The notes under the pieces are model-generated. The model did not search any database. It was not told where the DNA came from and saw only the letters and a program-made list of their open reading frames with translations. A stretch of 64,000 nucleotides of DNA, taken from the NCBI RefSeq assembly GCF_001426755.1, contig NZ_LMFJ01000001.1:1774467-1838466 (forward strand), read 5' to 3'. The stretch is from Aeromicrobium sp. Root495. Its GTDB lineage: Bacteria; Actinomycetota; Actinomycetes; Propionibacteriales; Nocardioidaceae. Within the stretch, counting starts at the first letter, position 1; each line of letters starts with the position of its first letter. Below are positions 46,125-56,622 of the stretch, in pieces. The position numbers were made by a program, and so were the translations under genes.

Positions 46125-46235
46125 TCGTTCCCTCCTCGGCGTCTCGGTCGACCCGAGCCTAGTGGTCCGCGGTGGCCCGGTTCCAGCAAGGAATGGCTGT
46201 CCTCCGGTCGCCCGGCGCGGTGCCGTGTCCCGCGC

Positions 46236-46241
46236 TACGTT
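46236..46241 (+). promoter_or_regulatory. Leaderless -10 box of the ICL/PEPM-family gene
   Basis: TACGTT is six bases upstream of the ATG at 46248; no ribosome site. Confidence 0.45.
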
Positions 46242-46247
46242 CGGGGT

Positions 46248-47024
46248 ATGAGTGAACTCTCGCATCGCGCCCAGACCCTGCTCGACCTGCACACGGCCCC
46301 GGAGCTGCTCAAGGTCGTGAACGTGTGGGACGCCATCAGCGCCCGCGTCGTCACCGACGTCGAGGGCACCACCGCGCTCGCCACCGCCAGCCACTCCATC
46401 GCCGCGTCCTACGGCTACGAGGACGGTGAGAACATCCCCGTCGACCTCATGATCGAGGCCGTGGGACGCGTCGTCGCCGCCACCCACCTCCCCGTCACGG
46501 CCGACCTCGAGGCCGGCTACGGCGACCCGGGCGAGACCGCCCGCAAGGCGATGGGCGTCGGCATCGTCGGCGCCAACCTCGAGGACCAGATGAAGCCGCT
46601 GCCCGAGGCCGTCGCCGCCGTCGAGGCGGTCGTGAAGGCCGGCGAGGCCGAGGGCATCACGTTCGTCCTGAACGCCCGCACCGACGCCTTCGTGAAGGCA
46701 GGCGACCGCCCGCACGCCGACGTCCTCGCCGACGCCATCGAGCGCGGCAAGGCGTTCCTCGAGGCGGGCGCACCCGTGGTCTTCGTTCCCGGCGCCGTCT
46801 CGGAGGACGACATCGCCGCGTTCGTCGACGCCTGGGGCCCGCAGAGGCTCACGCTCATCGGCGCACCGGGATCGGTCCCGCTCGCGCGGATGGCCGAGCT
46901 GGGCGTGGCCCGGGTCTCCTACGGACCGTTCGCCCAGTCCGTCGCCCTCATGGGCCTGGAGAACCTGGCCAAGGACGTCGTCGCCGGGGGCGGCCTGCCC
47001 TCGGACTTCCGCATGCTCAACTGA
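46248..47024 (+). CDS. Isocitrate lyase/PEP mutase superfamily protein
   Basis: The 258-residue TIM-barrel protein has the superfamily elements NVWDAISARVV, TADLEAGYGD (metal-binding Asp/Glu), ANLEDQ and NARTDAF. It lacks the KKCGH loop of isocitrate and methylisocitrate lyases, so it is not one of those. Members of this subgroup cleave or hydrolyse C-C or C-P bonds in small carboxylates. Neighbouring ethylmalonyl-CoA genes suggest an acid-metabolism role, but no specific reaction can be assigned. Confidence 0.82.
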   Translation: MSELSHRAQTLLDLHTAPELLKVVNVWDAISARVVTDVEGTTALATASHSIAASYGYEDGENIPVDLMIEAVGRVVAATHLPVTADLEAGYGDPGETARKAMGVGIVGANLEDQMKPLPEAVAAVEAVVKAGEAEGITFVLNARTDAFVKAGDRPHADVLADAIERGKAFLEAGAPVVFVPGAVSEDDIAAFVDAWGPQRLTLIGAPGSVPLARMAELGVARVSYGPFAQSVALMGLENLAKDVVAGGGLPSDFRMLN

Positions 47025-47032
47025 CGCACCCT

Positions 47033-47097
47033 CCGCTGGGTGTGACGTCTCGGGGGTGAATCGGACCGATCTCCCCTGCGAACGTCACACCCAGCGG
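47033..47097. repeat. 65-bp palindromic repeat, family 1, copy B
   Basis: Perfect 16-base outer arms (CCGCTGGGTGTGACGT and its complement) at 47033-47048 and 47082-47097, with a partly paired interior. It has the same 65-base length as copy A. It lies between convergent genes and probably terminates both. Confidence 0.85.
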
Positions 47098-47102
47098 GGA
47101 CG

Positions 47103-49094
47103 TCAGACGTCGAGGCCGTTGGCCTTGCGCACCTCGTCGACGATGCGGCCCATGATGTCGGTCATGCCGAAGTCCTTGGGCGTGAACACCGCAGCGATGC
47201 CCGACTCCTCGAGCCGGCGACCGTCGGAGTCGGGGATGATGCCGCCGACGATGAGCGGCACGTTCTCCACGCCTGCCTCGAGCAGACGCTTCTGGACGTC
47301 GGGCACGAGCTCCATGTGCGACCCGGACAGGATAGACAGGCCCACGACGTGGACGTCCTCGGCCACTGCGGCCGCGACGATCTGCTCCGGCGTGAGGCGG
47401 ATGCCCTGGTAGATGACCTCGAAGCCCGCGTCGCGAGCCCGCACGGCGATCTGCTCGGCCCCGTTGGAGTGGCCGTCGAGTCCCGGCTTGCCGACCAGGA
47501 GACGCAGCCGGCTGCCCAGCTCCTCCCCTGTCTTGCGGACGCGCTCACGGACGGCGGTGAGCTCGGCACCGGCCTCGGCGACGCCCACGACGCCCGAGAC
47601 ACCCGTGGGGGCCCGGTACTCCCCGTAGACCTCGCGCAGGGCGCCGGCCCACTCGCCCACCGTGGCTCCGGCGCGCACGGCGTCGAGCGTGGCGGCCATG
47701 AGGTTCTGGTCGGTCTTGGCCTGCTCCTGCAGGGCTGCCAGGGCCGCATCGACGGCTGCCCGGTCCTGCTCGGAGCGCCACTTCTGGACGTCGGCGACGG
47801 CGTTGGCCTCGGCCTGCGGGTCCGCCACCATGATGGCGGCGTCGAGGTCCTCGGTGAGCGGCGACGGCTCGGTCTCGATGTAGCTGTTGACGCCCACGAC
47901 CTTGATCTCGCCGGCCTCGATCTTGGCGCGGCGCTCGGCGTGCGAGCCCACCAGCTCGGACTTCATGTAGCCGGACTCGACGGCCGCGACCGCACCGCCC
48001 ATGGCCTGGACGCGGTCGATCTCGGCCTTGGCGCCCTCGACGAGCTCGGCGACCTTGGCCTCGATGACGTGCGAGCCGTCGAAGATGTCCTCGTACTCGA
48101 GGAGGTCGGACTCGAACGCGAGCACCTGCTGCAGGCGCAGCGACCACTGCTGGTCCCAGGGCCGTGGGAGGCCGAGGGCCTCGTTCCACGCCGGGAGCTG
48201 GACTGCACGCGCCCGGGCACTCTTGCTGAGGGTGACGCCGAGCATCTCCAGCACGATGCGCTGGACGTTGTTCTCGGGCTGCGCCTCGGTGAGACCGAGC
48301 GAGTTCACCTGGACGCCGTAGCGCAGGCGGCGCATCTTGGGGTCCTGCACGCCGTAGCGCTCGCGGGTGATCTCCTCCCACAGCTGACCGAAGGCACGCA
48401 TCTTGCACGTCTCCTCGATGAACCGGACGCCGGCGTTGACGAAGAAGGAGATGCGGCCGACGACCTTCTCGAAGTCCTCGTCGGCCACCTGGCCGGAGGC
48501 CTTGACCGAGTCGAGGACGGCGATGGCGGTGCTCAGCGCGAACGCCAGCTCCTGCGTGGGCGTGGCACCGGCCTCCTGCAGGTGGTAGCTGCAGATGTTG
48601 AGCGGGTTCCACTTGGGGATGTTGTTGACCGTGTACGCGATCATGTCGGTGGTGAGCCGCAGGGAGTGCTCGGGCGGGAACACGTACGTGCCGCGCGAGA
48701 GGTACTCCTTGATGATGTCGTTCTGCGTGGTGCCGGCCAGCTGAGCCGGGTCGACACCCTGCTCCTCCGCGGCCACCTGGTACATCGCGAGCAGCCACAT
48801 GGCGGTCGCGTTGATGGTCATGGAGGTGTTCATCTCCGACAGCGGGATGTCCTGGAACAACCGGCGCATGGCCCCGAGGTGCGGGATGGGCACGCCCACC
48901 TTGCCGACCTCGCCGCGCGAGAGCACGTGGTCGGGGTCGTACCCCGTCTGCGTGGGCAGGTCGAAGGCGACGGACAGGCCGGTCTGGCCCTTGGCGAGGT
49001 TCTTGCGGTAGAGCGCATTGGACTCGGCGGCCGAGCTGTGGCCGGCGTACGTGCGCATCACCCAAGGCTTGTCGGGCGCAGACTTGTCAGGCAT
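47103..49094 (-). CDS. ecm: Ethylmalonyl-CoA mutase (B12-dependent)
   Basis: The 663-residue mutase combines an N-terminal substrate barrel (TYAGHSSAAESNALYRKNLAKG, MNTSMTINATAMWLLAMY) and a C-terminal cobalamin domain with the base-off motif DGHSNG (His542). Sequence style matches Ecm/MeaA rather than methylmalonyl-CoA mutase, so it should convert ethylmalonyl-CoA to methylsuccinyl-CoA. The ATG has no ribosome site; TAACCT lies six bases upstream, suggesting a leaderless start inside a GTTAC repeat. It is divergent from the PduO adenosyltransferase that makes its cofactor. Confidence 0.93.
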   Translation of the reverse strand: MPDKSAPDKPWVMRTYAGHSSAAESNALYRKNLAKGQTGLSVAFDLPTQTGYDPDHVLSRGEVGKVGVPIPHLGAMRRLFQDIPLSEMNTSMTINATAMWLLAMYQVAAEEQGVDPAQLAGTTQNDIIKEYLSRGTYVFPPEHSLRLTTDMIAYTVNNIPKWNPLNICSYHLQEAGATPTQELAFALSTAIAVLDSVKASGQVADEDFEKVVGRISFFVNAGVRFIEETCKMRAFGQLWEEITRERYGVQDPKMRRLRYGVQVNSLGLTEAQPENNVQRIVLEMLGVTLSKSARARAVQLPAWNEALGLPRPWDQQWSLRLQQVLAFESDLLEYEDIFDGSHVIEAKVAELVEGAKAEIDRVQAMGGAVAAVESGYMKSELVGSHAERRAKIEAGEIKVVGVNSYIETEPSPLTEDLDAAIMVADPQAEANAVADVQKWRSEQDRAAVDAALAALQEQAKTDQNLMAATLDAVRAGATVGEWAGALREVYGEYRAPTGVSGVVGVAEAGAELTAVRERVRKTGEELGSRLRLLVGKPGLDGHSNGAEQIAVRARDAGFEVIYQGIRLTPEQIVAAAVAEDVHVVGLSILSGSHMELVPDVQKRLLEAGVENVPLIVGGIIPDSDGRRLEESGIAAVFTPKDFGMTDIMGRIVDEVRKANGLDV

Positions 49095-49102
49095 AGGGGC
49101 AG

Positions 49103-49118
49103 GTTACCGAACGGTTAC
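49103..49118 (-). promoter_or_regulatory. GTTAC repeat over the ecm promoter
   Basis: On the minus strand the site is GTAACCGTTCGGTAAC, followed by CT, placing TAACCT as the -10 box six bases before ecm. The right half matches the ccr and etfB sites and the left half is inverted relative to them. Confidence 0.45.
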
Positions 49119-49163
49119 GTCACACGGCACCAACTCCCGGGGAGGTACCGGTCACAAGGTGGC

Positions 49164-49169
49164 TAGGCT
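49164..49169 (+). promoter_or_regulatory. Leaderless -10 box of the PduO gene
   Basis: TAGGCT lies six bases before the ATG at 49176, without a ribosome site. It is back-to-back with the ecm promoter. Confidence 0.5.
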
Positions 49170-49175
49170 CGGCCC

Positions 49176-49748
49176 ATGGTCAACCTCACGCGGATATACA
49201 CGAAGACCGGCGACGACGGCACCACCAACCTGGTCGACATGTCGCGGACGTCCAAGAACGACCTGCGGCTCATCGCCTACGCCGACGTCGACGAGGCCAA
49301 CAGCCAGATCGGCATGGCGATCTCCTTCGGGGAGCTCGACGACGAGGTCGTGGCCGTGCTGCGCCACATCCAGAACGACCTCTTCGACGTCGGCGCCGAC
49401 CTCGGCGCTCCCGTGGTGGCCGAGCCGCCCTACCCGCAGCTCCGCGTGGAGCCCGACTACGTCAAGCGGCTCGAGGGCTGGTGCGACGACTTCAACGACC
49501 GCATCGAGAAGCTGCGCTCGTTCATCCTGCCGGGCGGAACCCGCTCGGCGTCGGCGCTTCACGTGGCCCGCACGGTGTCCCGACGGGCCGAGCGCTCCGC
49601 GTGGGCCGCGCTCGACGAGCACGGCGACACCATGAACGTGCTCACGGCCAAGTACCTCAACCGCCTGAGCGACCTGCTCTTCATCCTGGGCCGCTACGCC
49701 AACCGTGAGGCCGGCGACATCCTCTGGGTCCCCGGCGGCGAGCGCTGA
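49176..49748 (+). CDS. PduO-type cob(I)alamin adenosyltransferase
   Basis: The 190-residue protein adenosylates cob(I)alamin with ATP to give coenzyme B12. Signatures are IYTKTGDDGTTNLVD (ATP-binding N-terminus), YADVDEANSQIGMA, FILPGGTRSASALHVART and RRAERS, with the closing LNRLSDLLFILGRYAN helix. It is divergent from ecm and would supply that mutase. Length matches the family. Confidence 0.95.
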   Translation: MVNLTRIYTKTGDDGTTNLVDMSRTSKNDLRLIAYADVDEANSQIGMAISFGELDDEVVAVLRHIQNDLFDVGADLGAPVVAEPPYPQLRVEPDYVKRLEGWCDDFNDRIEKLRSFILPGGTRSASALHVARTVSRRAERSAWAALDEHGDTMNVLTAKYLNRLSDLLFILGRYANREAGDILWVPGGER

Positions 49749-49756
49749 GCCGAGGC

Positions 49757-49800
49757 CCTCGACGGGCTCGGGCGGTCCGCCCTGCCTGAGCCCGTCGAGG
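49757..49800. repeat. 44-bp palindromic repeat, family 2, copy B
   Basis: CCTCGACGGGCTCGGGC (49757-49773) pairs with GCCTGAGCCCGTCGAGG (49784-49800) with one mismatch. It has the same span and outer sequence as the copy at 14868-14911. It lies eight bases after the PduO stop and probably serves as its terminator. Confidence 0.75.
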
Positions 49801-49816
49801 ACCGGAGGTCGTGGAC

Positions 49817-49948
49817 CTACTCCCAGTCGATGACCTGGACGACGACCTTGCCCGGCTTGTGCTGGGGCGCGGCGTCGGCGGCGCTGACCGAGAGCGGCAG
49901 GACCGCGACCACCGAGGCGACGGCTGCGACGACAAGACGTTTCATCAT
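49817..49948 (-). CDS. Putative secreted micropeptide, 43-residue precursor
   Basis: The precursor begins MMKRLVVAAVASVVAVLPLS, a textbook signal peptide, with a cleavage site after ADA. The predicted mature peptide is only about 17 residues (APQHKPGKVVVQVIDWE) with no cysteine. AGGAG lies seven bases before the first ATG, which rules out the longer upstream reading. No family is known to me. Confidence 0.65.
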   Translation of the reverse strand: MMKRLVVAAVASVVAVLPLSVSAADAAPQHKPGKVVVQVIDWE

Positions 49949-50043
49949 GATGCTTCTCCTCCGATGACAGCCCAGGGGGTGGCTGCAGTGCAGACCATCA
50001 TCCTCGCCGTCCTCGAGACCGGTCAAGGGAGAGGAGGTTTCAT

Positions 50044-50490
50044 TCAGACAACGGTGTTGACGCCGCGTCCGGGCGGGGAGGCCTCGAGCCAGGACAGCAG
50101 CCCGGTGAGCGAGTCGGGGCTGAGGGCGAGCTGCTGGACACCGCTGGGGTTCCGGGTCGTGACCACGAGGTGTCCGGCGTGCACGGCGTGGGCCTCAGGA
50201 CCGTCGGGCAGTCGTCGGCCCTCCACCATCACCTCGCCACGCACGAAGCGGTACTTGGGCCGCAGCGTAAAGGAGAACGTGCGGTACCACTCCACGACCT
50301 CGCCGCGGTAGACCGCGAGACCCAGGGTCCAGCCCTGGGGGCCGTGCTCGGCGCGCCGGTTGATGCTGAGGTCGAACGACGCCGTCCCCCGCGCGATGTA
50401 GCGCCGACGGAACACGAGGGCCACGAGGGCGAGCGCCGTCATGATGACGACGAACGCGAGGAAGTCGACGAGCCACAGCCACCACGGCAC
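50044..50490 (-). CDS. DUF2550 membrane protein
   Basis: The 148-residue protein has one N-terminal membrane helix (LVDFLAFVVIMTALALVALVF) and a cytoplasmic domain (RRAEHGPQGWTLGLAVYRGE, VEWYRTFSFTLRPKYRF) typical of DUF2550. In actinobacteria this family sits directly behind atpC, as here (36 bases). Function is unknown. Confidence 0.9.
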   Translation of the reverse strand: MPWWLWLVDFLAFVVIMTALALVALVFRRRYIARGTASFDLSINRRAEHGPQGWTLGLAVYRGEVVEWYRTFSFTLRPKYRFVRGEVMVEGRRLPDGPEAHAVHAGHLVVTTRNPSGVQQLALSPDSLTGLLSWLEASPPGRGVNTVV

Positions 50491-50526
50491 TACTCGTCGC
50501 CTCCCTCGCGCACGGTCAGTCTGACG

Positions 50527-50912
50527 TCAGGATGCCTTCTGCGCTGCGAGCCGGGCCTCGGCCCGCAGCACACCCAGCTCGTCGCCGTCGGCCTGGGCCT
50601 GCTCGAGAGCAGACTGGGCCTGGGCGACATCGATCTCGTTGACCAGGGACGCGTCCTCGCTGAGGATCGAGACCCGGTTGTCGGCCACGGAGATGAAGCC
50701 CTCCTCGACGGCCGCGATGACGCGCCCCCCGTCGGTGGACTCGATCCGCACGATGCCGGGGACGAGGAGCGACAGCAGCGGCGCGTGGTCACGCAGGACG
50801 CCGATGTCACCCTCGGCGGTGCGCGCCGAGACCTCGGTGGCCTCGCCGGACCACACGACGCGGTCGGCGGCTACCAGCTCGACGCGCAGCGTCGCGGTGC
50901 TGTCCGAGGCCA

Positions 50913-50913
<1 letters not shown>
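50527..50913 (-). CDS. atpC: ATP synthase epsilon subunit
   Basis: The 128-residue epsilon subunit forms part of the central stalk and regulates hydrolysis. It has the N-terminal beta-sandwich (LRVELVAADRVVWSGEATEV, GDIGVLRDHAPLLSLL) and a C-terminal helical hairpin (LEQAQADGDELGVLRAEARL). The ATG overlaps the atpD stop by one base (TGATG). The 19 residues further upstream in frame are atpD shadow. Confidence 0.94.
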
Positions 50914-52361
<1,448 letters not shown>

Positions 52362-53291
52362 TCAATCCTTCGCAGAGGAGTCGGCGAGCGCGTTCGCGCC
52401 ACCGACGATTTCGCTGATCTCTTGGGTGATGCCGGCCTGGCGGGCCTGGTTGGCGATGCGGGTGTACTTCTCGATGAGGTCCTGCGCGTTGTCCGTCGCG
52501 GACTTCATGGCCTTCTGACGTGCGGCCAGCTCGGAGGCGGCCGCCTGCAGGAGGCAGAAGTAGATCCGGCTGTTGACGTACTTGGGCAGCAGCGCGTCGA
52601 GCACCTCGTGCGCCGACGGCTCGAACTCGTACAGCGGCAGGAGGTCGTCGCTGGACGGCGCCTCCGTGCCCTCGACGACCTCGAGCGGGAGCAGACGGAT
52701 GACGTCGGGCTCCTGCGTCAGCATCGAGCGGAACTGCGTGAACACCACGTGCAGCTCGTCCGCGGCCAGGGCCGGGTCGATGGCGTCCTCGTCGGACTCC
52801 TGCGAGGCGAACGTCTTGGTGAGGGTCTCGCCGATCGTCCGTGCGTCGGAGTACTGCGGCTTGTCCGAGAAGCCCGTCCACGACGTGATGAACTCACGGC
52901 CACGGAAGTTGAAGTACCCCTCGGCCTTGCGGCCGGCGAGGTAGTAGTCGACCTCCTTGCCCTCGGCGCGGAGCTTCTCACCGAGACGCTCCGCCTCCTT
53001 GAGCACGCTGGAGGAGTAGGCCCCGGCCAGGCCGCGGTCGCCCGTGATGACGAGCACCGCAGCCTTCTTGGGGTTCTCCTTCTCCGTCGTGAGCGGGTGC
53101 TCCACGTTGGAGAACGTGGCCACCGCCGAGACGGCGCGCGTCAGCTCGCGCGCGTAAGGCGCAGCAGCAGCGGCGTGCTGCTGGGCCTTGATGATGCGCG
53201 AGGCAGCGATCAGCTCCATGGCGCGCGTGATCTTCTTGGTCGCCTGAGTCGACCTGATCTTGGCGCGGAGCTCGCGTACCGAAGCGGCCAT
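52362..53291 (-). CDS. atpG: ATP synthase gamma subunit
   Basis: The 309-residue rotor-shaft subunit has the N-terminal helix ([25 protein letters not shown]), the [14 protein letters not shown] segment and the C-terminal helix ([19 protein letters not shown]). It is spaced 3 bases from atpA and 6 from atpD. Confidence 0.96.
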   Translation of the reverse strand: MAASVRELRAKIRSTQATKKITRAMELIAASRIIKAQQHAAAAAPYARELTRAVSAVATFSNVEHPLTTEKENPKKAAVLVITGDRGLAGAYSSSVLKEAERLGEKLRAEGKEVDYYLAGRKAEGYFNFRGREFITSWTGFSDKPQYSDARTIGETLTKTFASQESDEDAIDPALAADELHVVFTQFRSMLTQEPDVIRLLPLEVVEGTEAPSSDDLLPLYEFEPSAHEVLDALLPKYVNSRIYFCLLQAAASELAARQKAMKSATDNAQDLIEKYTRIANQARQAGITQEISEIVGGANALADSSAKD

Positions 53292-53294
53292 GGA

Positions 53295-54935
53295 TCAGGA
53301 CCGCTTCTGCTTGACGATCTGCTCCTGGTCGACGTCGGCGTCGTCCAGGGCCTCGTGCTCCTCGTGGCCGGCCTTGATGCTGCCGCCCTCGCTGGTCTCG
53401 AACTGGTCCGTGAAGGACTCGTACGCCGACTCGAGCGCCTGGGCGCTGTCGTCGTCGAACTTGCCCGACTCACGGATGGCGTCCAGGACACCGCCGTGGG
53501 AGCGCTTGACGTAGTCGATGAACTCGGACTCGAACCGGCTGACGTCCTGCACCGGCACGGTGTCGAGCTTGCCCTCCTTGGCCGCCCAGAGCGACACGAC
53601 CTGCAGCTCCATCGAGAAGGGCCGGTACTGGCCCTGCTTGAAGAGCTCCATGATGCGCTGGCCACGGGCGAGCTGGGCCTTGGAGGCAGCGTCGAGGTCG
53701 GAGGCGAACATGGCGAACGCCTCCATGGCGCGGTACTGCGCCAGCTCGACCTTGAGCGAGCCGGTGACGGCCTTCATGGCCTTGGTCATGGCGGCGCCAC
53801 CGACGCGCGAGACCGAGATGCCGACGTCGACCGCGGGGCGCTGGTTGGCGTTGAAGAGGTCGGACTGCAGGAAGATCTGGCCGTCGGTGATGGAGATGAC
53901 GTTGGTCGGGATGTAGGCCGACACGTCGTTGGCCTTGGTCTCGATGATCGGCAGACCGGTCATGGAGCCCGCACCCAGCTCGTCGCTGAGCTTGGCGCAG
54001 CGCTCGAGCAGACGCGAGTGGAGGTAGAAGACGTCGCCCGGGTAGGCCTCGCGGCCCGGCGGACGGCGCAGCAGCAGCGACACGGCGCGGTACGCCTCGG
54101 CCTGCTTGGAGAGGTCGTCGAAGATCACCAGGACGTGCTTGCCCTGGTACATCCAGTGCTGACCGATGGCCGAGCCCGTGTACGGGGCCAGGTACTTGTA
54201 GCCGGCGGAGTCGGAGGCAGGAGCCGCGACGATCGTCGTGTACTCGAGCGCGCCGGCCTCCTCGAGGGCGCCGCGCACCGAGGCGATCGTGGAGCCCTTC
54301 TGACCGATGCCGACGTAGATGCAGCGCACCTGCTTGGTCGGGTCACCCGTCTCCCAGAACTCCTTCTGGTTGATGATCGTGTCGATCGCGATGGCCGTCT
54401 TGCCGGTCTGGCGGTCACCGATGATGAGCTGACGCTGGCCGCGGCCGATGGGCGTGAGCGAGTCGATGGCCTTGATGCCGGTCATGAGCGGCTCGTGGAC
54501 CGACTTGCGCTCCATGACGTTGGGGGCCTGGAGCTCGAGGGCACGACGGCCGTCGGTCTCGAGGTCGCCGAGCCCGTCGATGGGCTTGCCGAGCGGGTCG
54601 ACGACGCGGCCGAGGTAGCCGTCGCCGACGGGGACCGAGAGAACCTCGCCCGTGCGACGGACGGTCTGGCCCTCCTCGATGCCGGCGAAGTCACCGAGGA
54701 TGACGACGCCGATCTCGCGGACGTCGAGGTTCAGCGCGAGGCCGAGCGTGCCGTCCTCGAACTCGAGGAGCTCGTTGGCCATCGCCGAGGGCAGACCCTC
54801 GACGTGCGCGATGCCGTCGGAGGCGTCGGTGACGTGACCGACCTCCTCGGTCTTGCTCGCGGAGGGCGAGTAGTCGGCGACGAACTGCTGCAGCGCGTCG
54901 CGGATGTCGTCCGGACGGATGGAGAGTTCCGTCAT
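53295..54935 (-). CDS. atpA: ATP synthase alpha subunit
   Basis: The 546-residue non-catalytic nucleotide-binding subunit has Walker [14 protein letters not shown] near residue 172, the [16 protein letters not shown] Walker B region and the conserved ALEAAYES-like tail. The C-terminal extension ([20 protein letters not shown]) is acidic, as in other actinobacteria, where an extended alpha C-terminus has been linked to reduced ATP hydrolysis. Confidence 0.97.
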   Translation of the reverse strand: MTELSIRPDDIRDALQQFVADYSPSASKTEEVGHVTDASDGIAHVEGLPSAMANELLEFEDGTLGLALNLDVREIGVVILGDFAGIEEGQTVRRTGEVLSVPVGDGYLGRVVDPLGKPIDGLGDLETDGRRALELQAPNVMERKSVHEPLMTGIKAIDSLTPIGRGQRQLIIGDRQTGKTAIAIDTIINQKEFWETGDPTKQVRCIYVGIGQKGSTIASVRGALEEAGALEYTTIVAAPASDSAGYKYLAPYTGSAIGQHWMYQGKHVLVIFDDLSKQAEAYRAVSLLLRRPPGREAYPGDVFYLHSRLLERCAKLSDELGAGSMTGLPIIETKANDVSAYIPTNVISITDGQIFLQSDLFNANQRPAVDVGISVSRVGGAAMTKAMKAVTGSLKVELAQYRAMEAFAMFASDLDAASKAQLARGQRIMELFKQGQYRPFSMELQVVSLWAAKEGKLDTVPVQDVSRFESEFIDYVKRSHGGVLDAIRESGKFDDDSAQALESAYESFTDQFETSEGGSIKAGHEEHEALDDADVDQEQIVKQKRS

Positions 54936-54973
54936 GTGGGTGCCTGCCTTCTCTACGGGATGGTCGTGATGCT

Positions 54974-55780
54974 TCAGCCTGCGAGCTGCCGGCGGGCTGC
55001 TTCGAGGCGACTGGACATGGTGCCGTCGACGACCTCGGCTCCGACGGAGACAGCGATGCCTCCGACGACCTCGGGGTCGACGATGATGTTGAGGTGGACG
55101 TCGCGGCCGTACTTGGCCTTGAGCGCCGCGGCGAGACGCGTCTTCTCGTCGTCACCCAGCTCGTAGGCGACACGGGCGACGGCGACGGAGCGCTGTCCCT
55201 GCTCCGCCACGACCTGGCCGAACGAGGCCAGCACACGCTCGAACGAGCCGAGCCGGGCCGACGCGGCCTGCTGCACGAGGGCGAGCGTCTCCGCGGAGAG
55301 CTTGCCCTCGAAGATGCGTCCGAGCAGCGTGACCTTGGGCTCGGTGGGGATGGAACGGTCGCTCACGACCGCCCGGAGCTCGGGGTCCGAGGCGACGATC
55401 TCGCCGGCCTCGAAGAGCTGGGTCTCGACGTCGTCGGCACCCTTCCCCGCGGCCTTGACGAACGCGACCACGCCGGCGGTCTCGATGCCGTCGGGCAGGT
55501 CGCGCCCGGCCGCCCAGCGACCGGCGACGGCCGCCTTGACGACCTCGAGCGCACCGGCCGAGACCTTGCCACCGAAGACGGACTCGGCGAGCTTGACCTT
55601 GGCGTCGGACTCGGTGGACGGATCGGTGAGGACCCGGCGCAGGGCCGGGGCGGAGTCGAGGATGGAGACGACGCCGAAGAGGCCCCGCCCGGTCTCGGCG
55701 GAGTCGCCCTGTGCGGCGGAGACCGCCGACAGGACGTCCTCGAGCGAACGGGCGGAGATGCCTCGGAGCTGGCTCGACAT
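54974..55780 (-). CDS. atpH: ATP synthase delta subunit
   Basis: The 268-residue delta subunit (OSCP) joins the peripheral stalk to the head. It has an N-terminal helical domain and the C-terminal [44 protein letters not shown] signature. It is longer than the E. coli protein but not fused to a b subunit, unlike the mycobacterial b-delta fusion. It overlaps atpF by one base. Confidence 0.94.
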   Translation of the reverse strand: MSSQLRGISARSLEDVLSAVSAAQGDSAETGRGLFGVVSILDSAPALRRVLTDPSTESDAKVKLAESVFGGKVSAGALEVVKAAVAGRWAAGRDLPDGIETAGVVAFVKAAGKGADDVETQLFEAGEIVASDPELRAVVSDRSIPTEPKVTLLGRIFEGKLSAETLALVQQAASARLGSFERVLASFGQVVAEQGQRSVAVARVAYELGDDEKTRLAAALKAKYGRDVHLNIIVDPEVVGGIAVSVGAEVVDGTMSSRLEAARRQLAG

Positions 55781-56322
55781 CAGTTGGCCGACCCCTCGAG
55801 CTCGGCGATGAACCGCTCGACGGTGCGCTTCTGACGCGCCTCGTCCTCGAGGGACTCACCCACGATGCGTCCGGCGAGGTCGGTCGCCAGGCTTCCGACC
55901 TCGGACTTCAGCTGGGCGAGCACCTGCGAGCGCTCGGCCTCCACCTGCGCGTGCGCGGTGGAGGTGATGCGCTCGGCCTCGGCCTGGGCCTGGGCCCGGA
56001 GCTCGACGATGATCTGCGCGCCCTGCTCCTTGGCCTCCTCGCGGATCTGCGCCGCCTCGTGGCGGGCCTCCGCGAGCTGCGCCGTGTACTTCTCCAGCGC
56101 CGCCTGTGCTTCCTTCTGAGCCTGCTGAGCGTCCTCGATGCCACCTTCGATGGCAGCGGTCCGCTCGGCGTAGGCCTTCTCGAAGGCAGGGACGACGAAC
56201 TTGCGCACCAGGAGGAACAGGATGCCCAGCACCACGAGGGCCAGGACGATCTCTGGCCACTCCGGGATGAGGGGGTTGTGCTCCTCCTCCTCGGCTGCTG
56301 CTGCGAGTAGCAACGCGCTCAT
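55780..56322 (-). CDS. atpF: ATP synthase b subunit
   Basis: The 180-residue peripheral-stalk subunit has one membrane helix (EIVLALVVLGILFLLVRKFV, residues about 24-45) followed by a long charged helix ending near delta-binding residues. A single b gene is present, suggesting a homodimeric stalk. Confidence 0.95.
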   Translation of the reverse strand: MSALLLAAAAEEEEHNPLIPEWPEIVLALVVLGILFLLVRKFVVPAFEKAYAERTAAIEGGIEDAQQAQKEAQAALEKYTAQLAEARHEAAQIREEAKEQGAQIIVELRAQAQAEAERITSTAHAQVEAERSQVLAQLKSEVGSLATDLAGRIVGESLEDEARQKRTVERFIAELEGSAN

Positions 56323-56343
56323 CGCTTAACTCCTTCGAGTCGA

Positions 56344-56556
56344 TCAGTTGTAGCCGAAGACGAATGCCAGGGCGAGGGAGATGATGAAGAACTGCTCGGC
56401 GAGGACGAAGCCGAAGATCGCGATGCCCTGGAGGCGGCTCTGGGCCTCGGGCTGACGGGCGACGCCCGTGACGTAGGCGGCGAAGATGAGGCCGACGGCG
56501 ATGGCCGGGCCGATCGCTGCCAGTCCGAGTCCAACAGTTGCGATGGAACCTTCCAT
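56344..56556 (-). CDS. atpE: ATP synthase c subunit
   Basis: The 70-residue proteolipid has two helices with the RQPE loop and the ion-carrying Glu54 in [10 protein letters not shown]. No Na+-binding signature is seen, so it is proton-type. It lies 66 bases from atpB and 21 from atpF. Confidence 0.96.
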   Translation of the reverse strand: MEGSIATVGLGLAAIGPAIAVGLIFAAYVTGVARQPEAQSRLQGIAIFGFVLAEQFFIISLALAFVFGYN

Positions 56557-56622
56557 GACGGTTCTTTCCTTTCCTGGTGACGCGACTGCGTCATTAGCGG
56601 GAGCTGAGGTGGAGGTGAGGGA

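Noticed and set aside
46248-47024. Isocitrate lyase or methylisocitrate lyase
   Set aside because: The KKCGH catalytic loop is absent and the protein is shorter than isocitrate lyase.
47103-49094. Methylmalonyl-CoA mutase large subunit
   Set aside because: There is no small-subunit gene, and the substrate-domain wording and length fit the Ecm/MeaA group. Proximity of ccr supports this.
49095-49175. Cobalamin riboswitch between ecm and the PduO gene
   Set aside because: The gap is only 81 bases, has two back-to-back leaderless promoters, and no B12-box-like sequence is visible.
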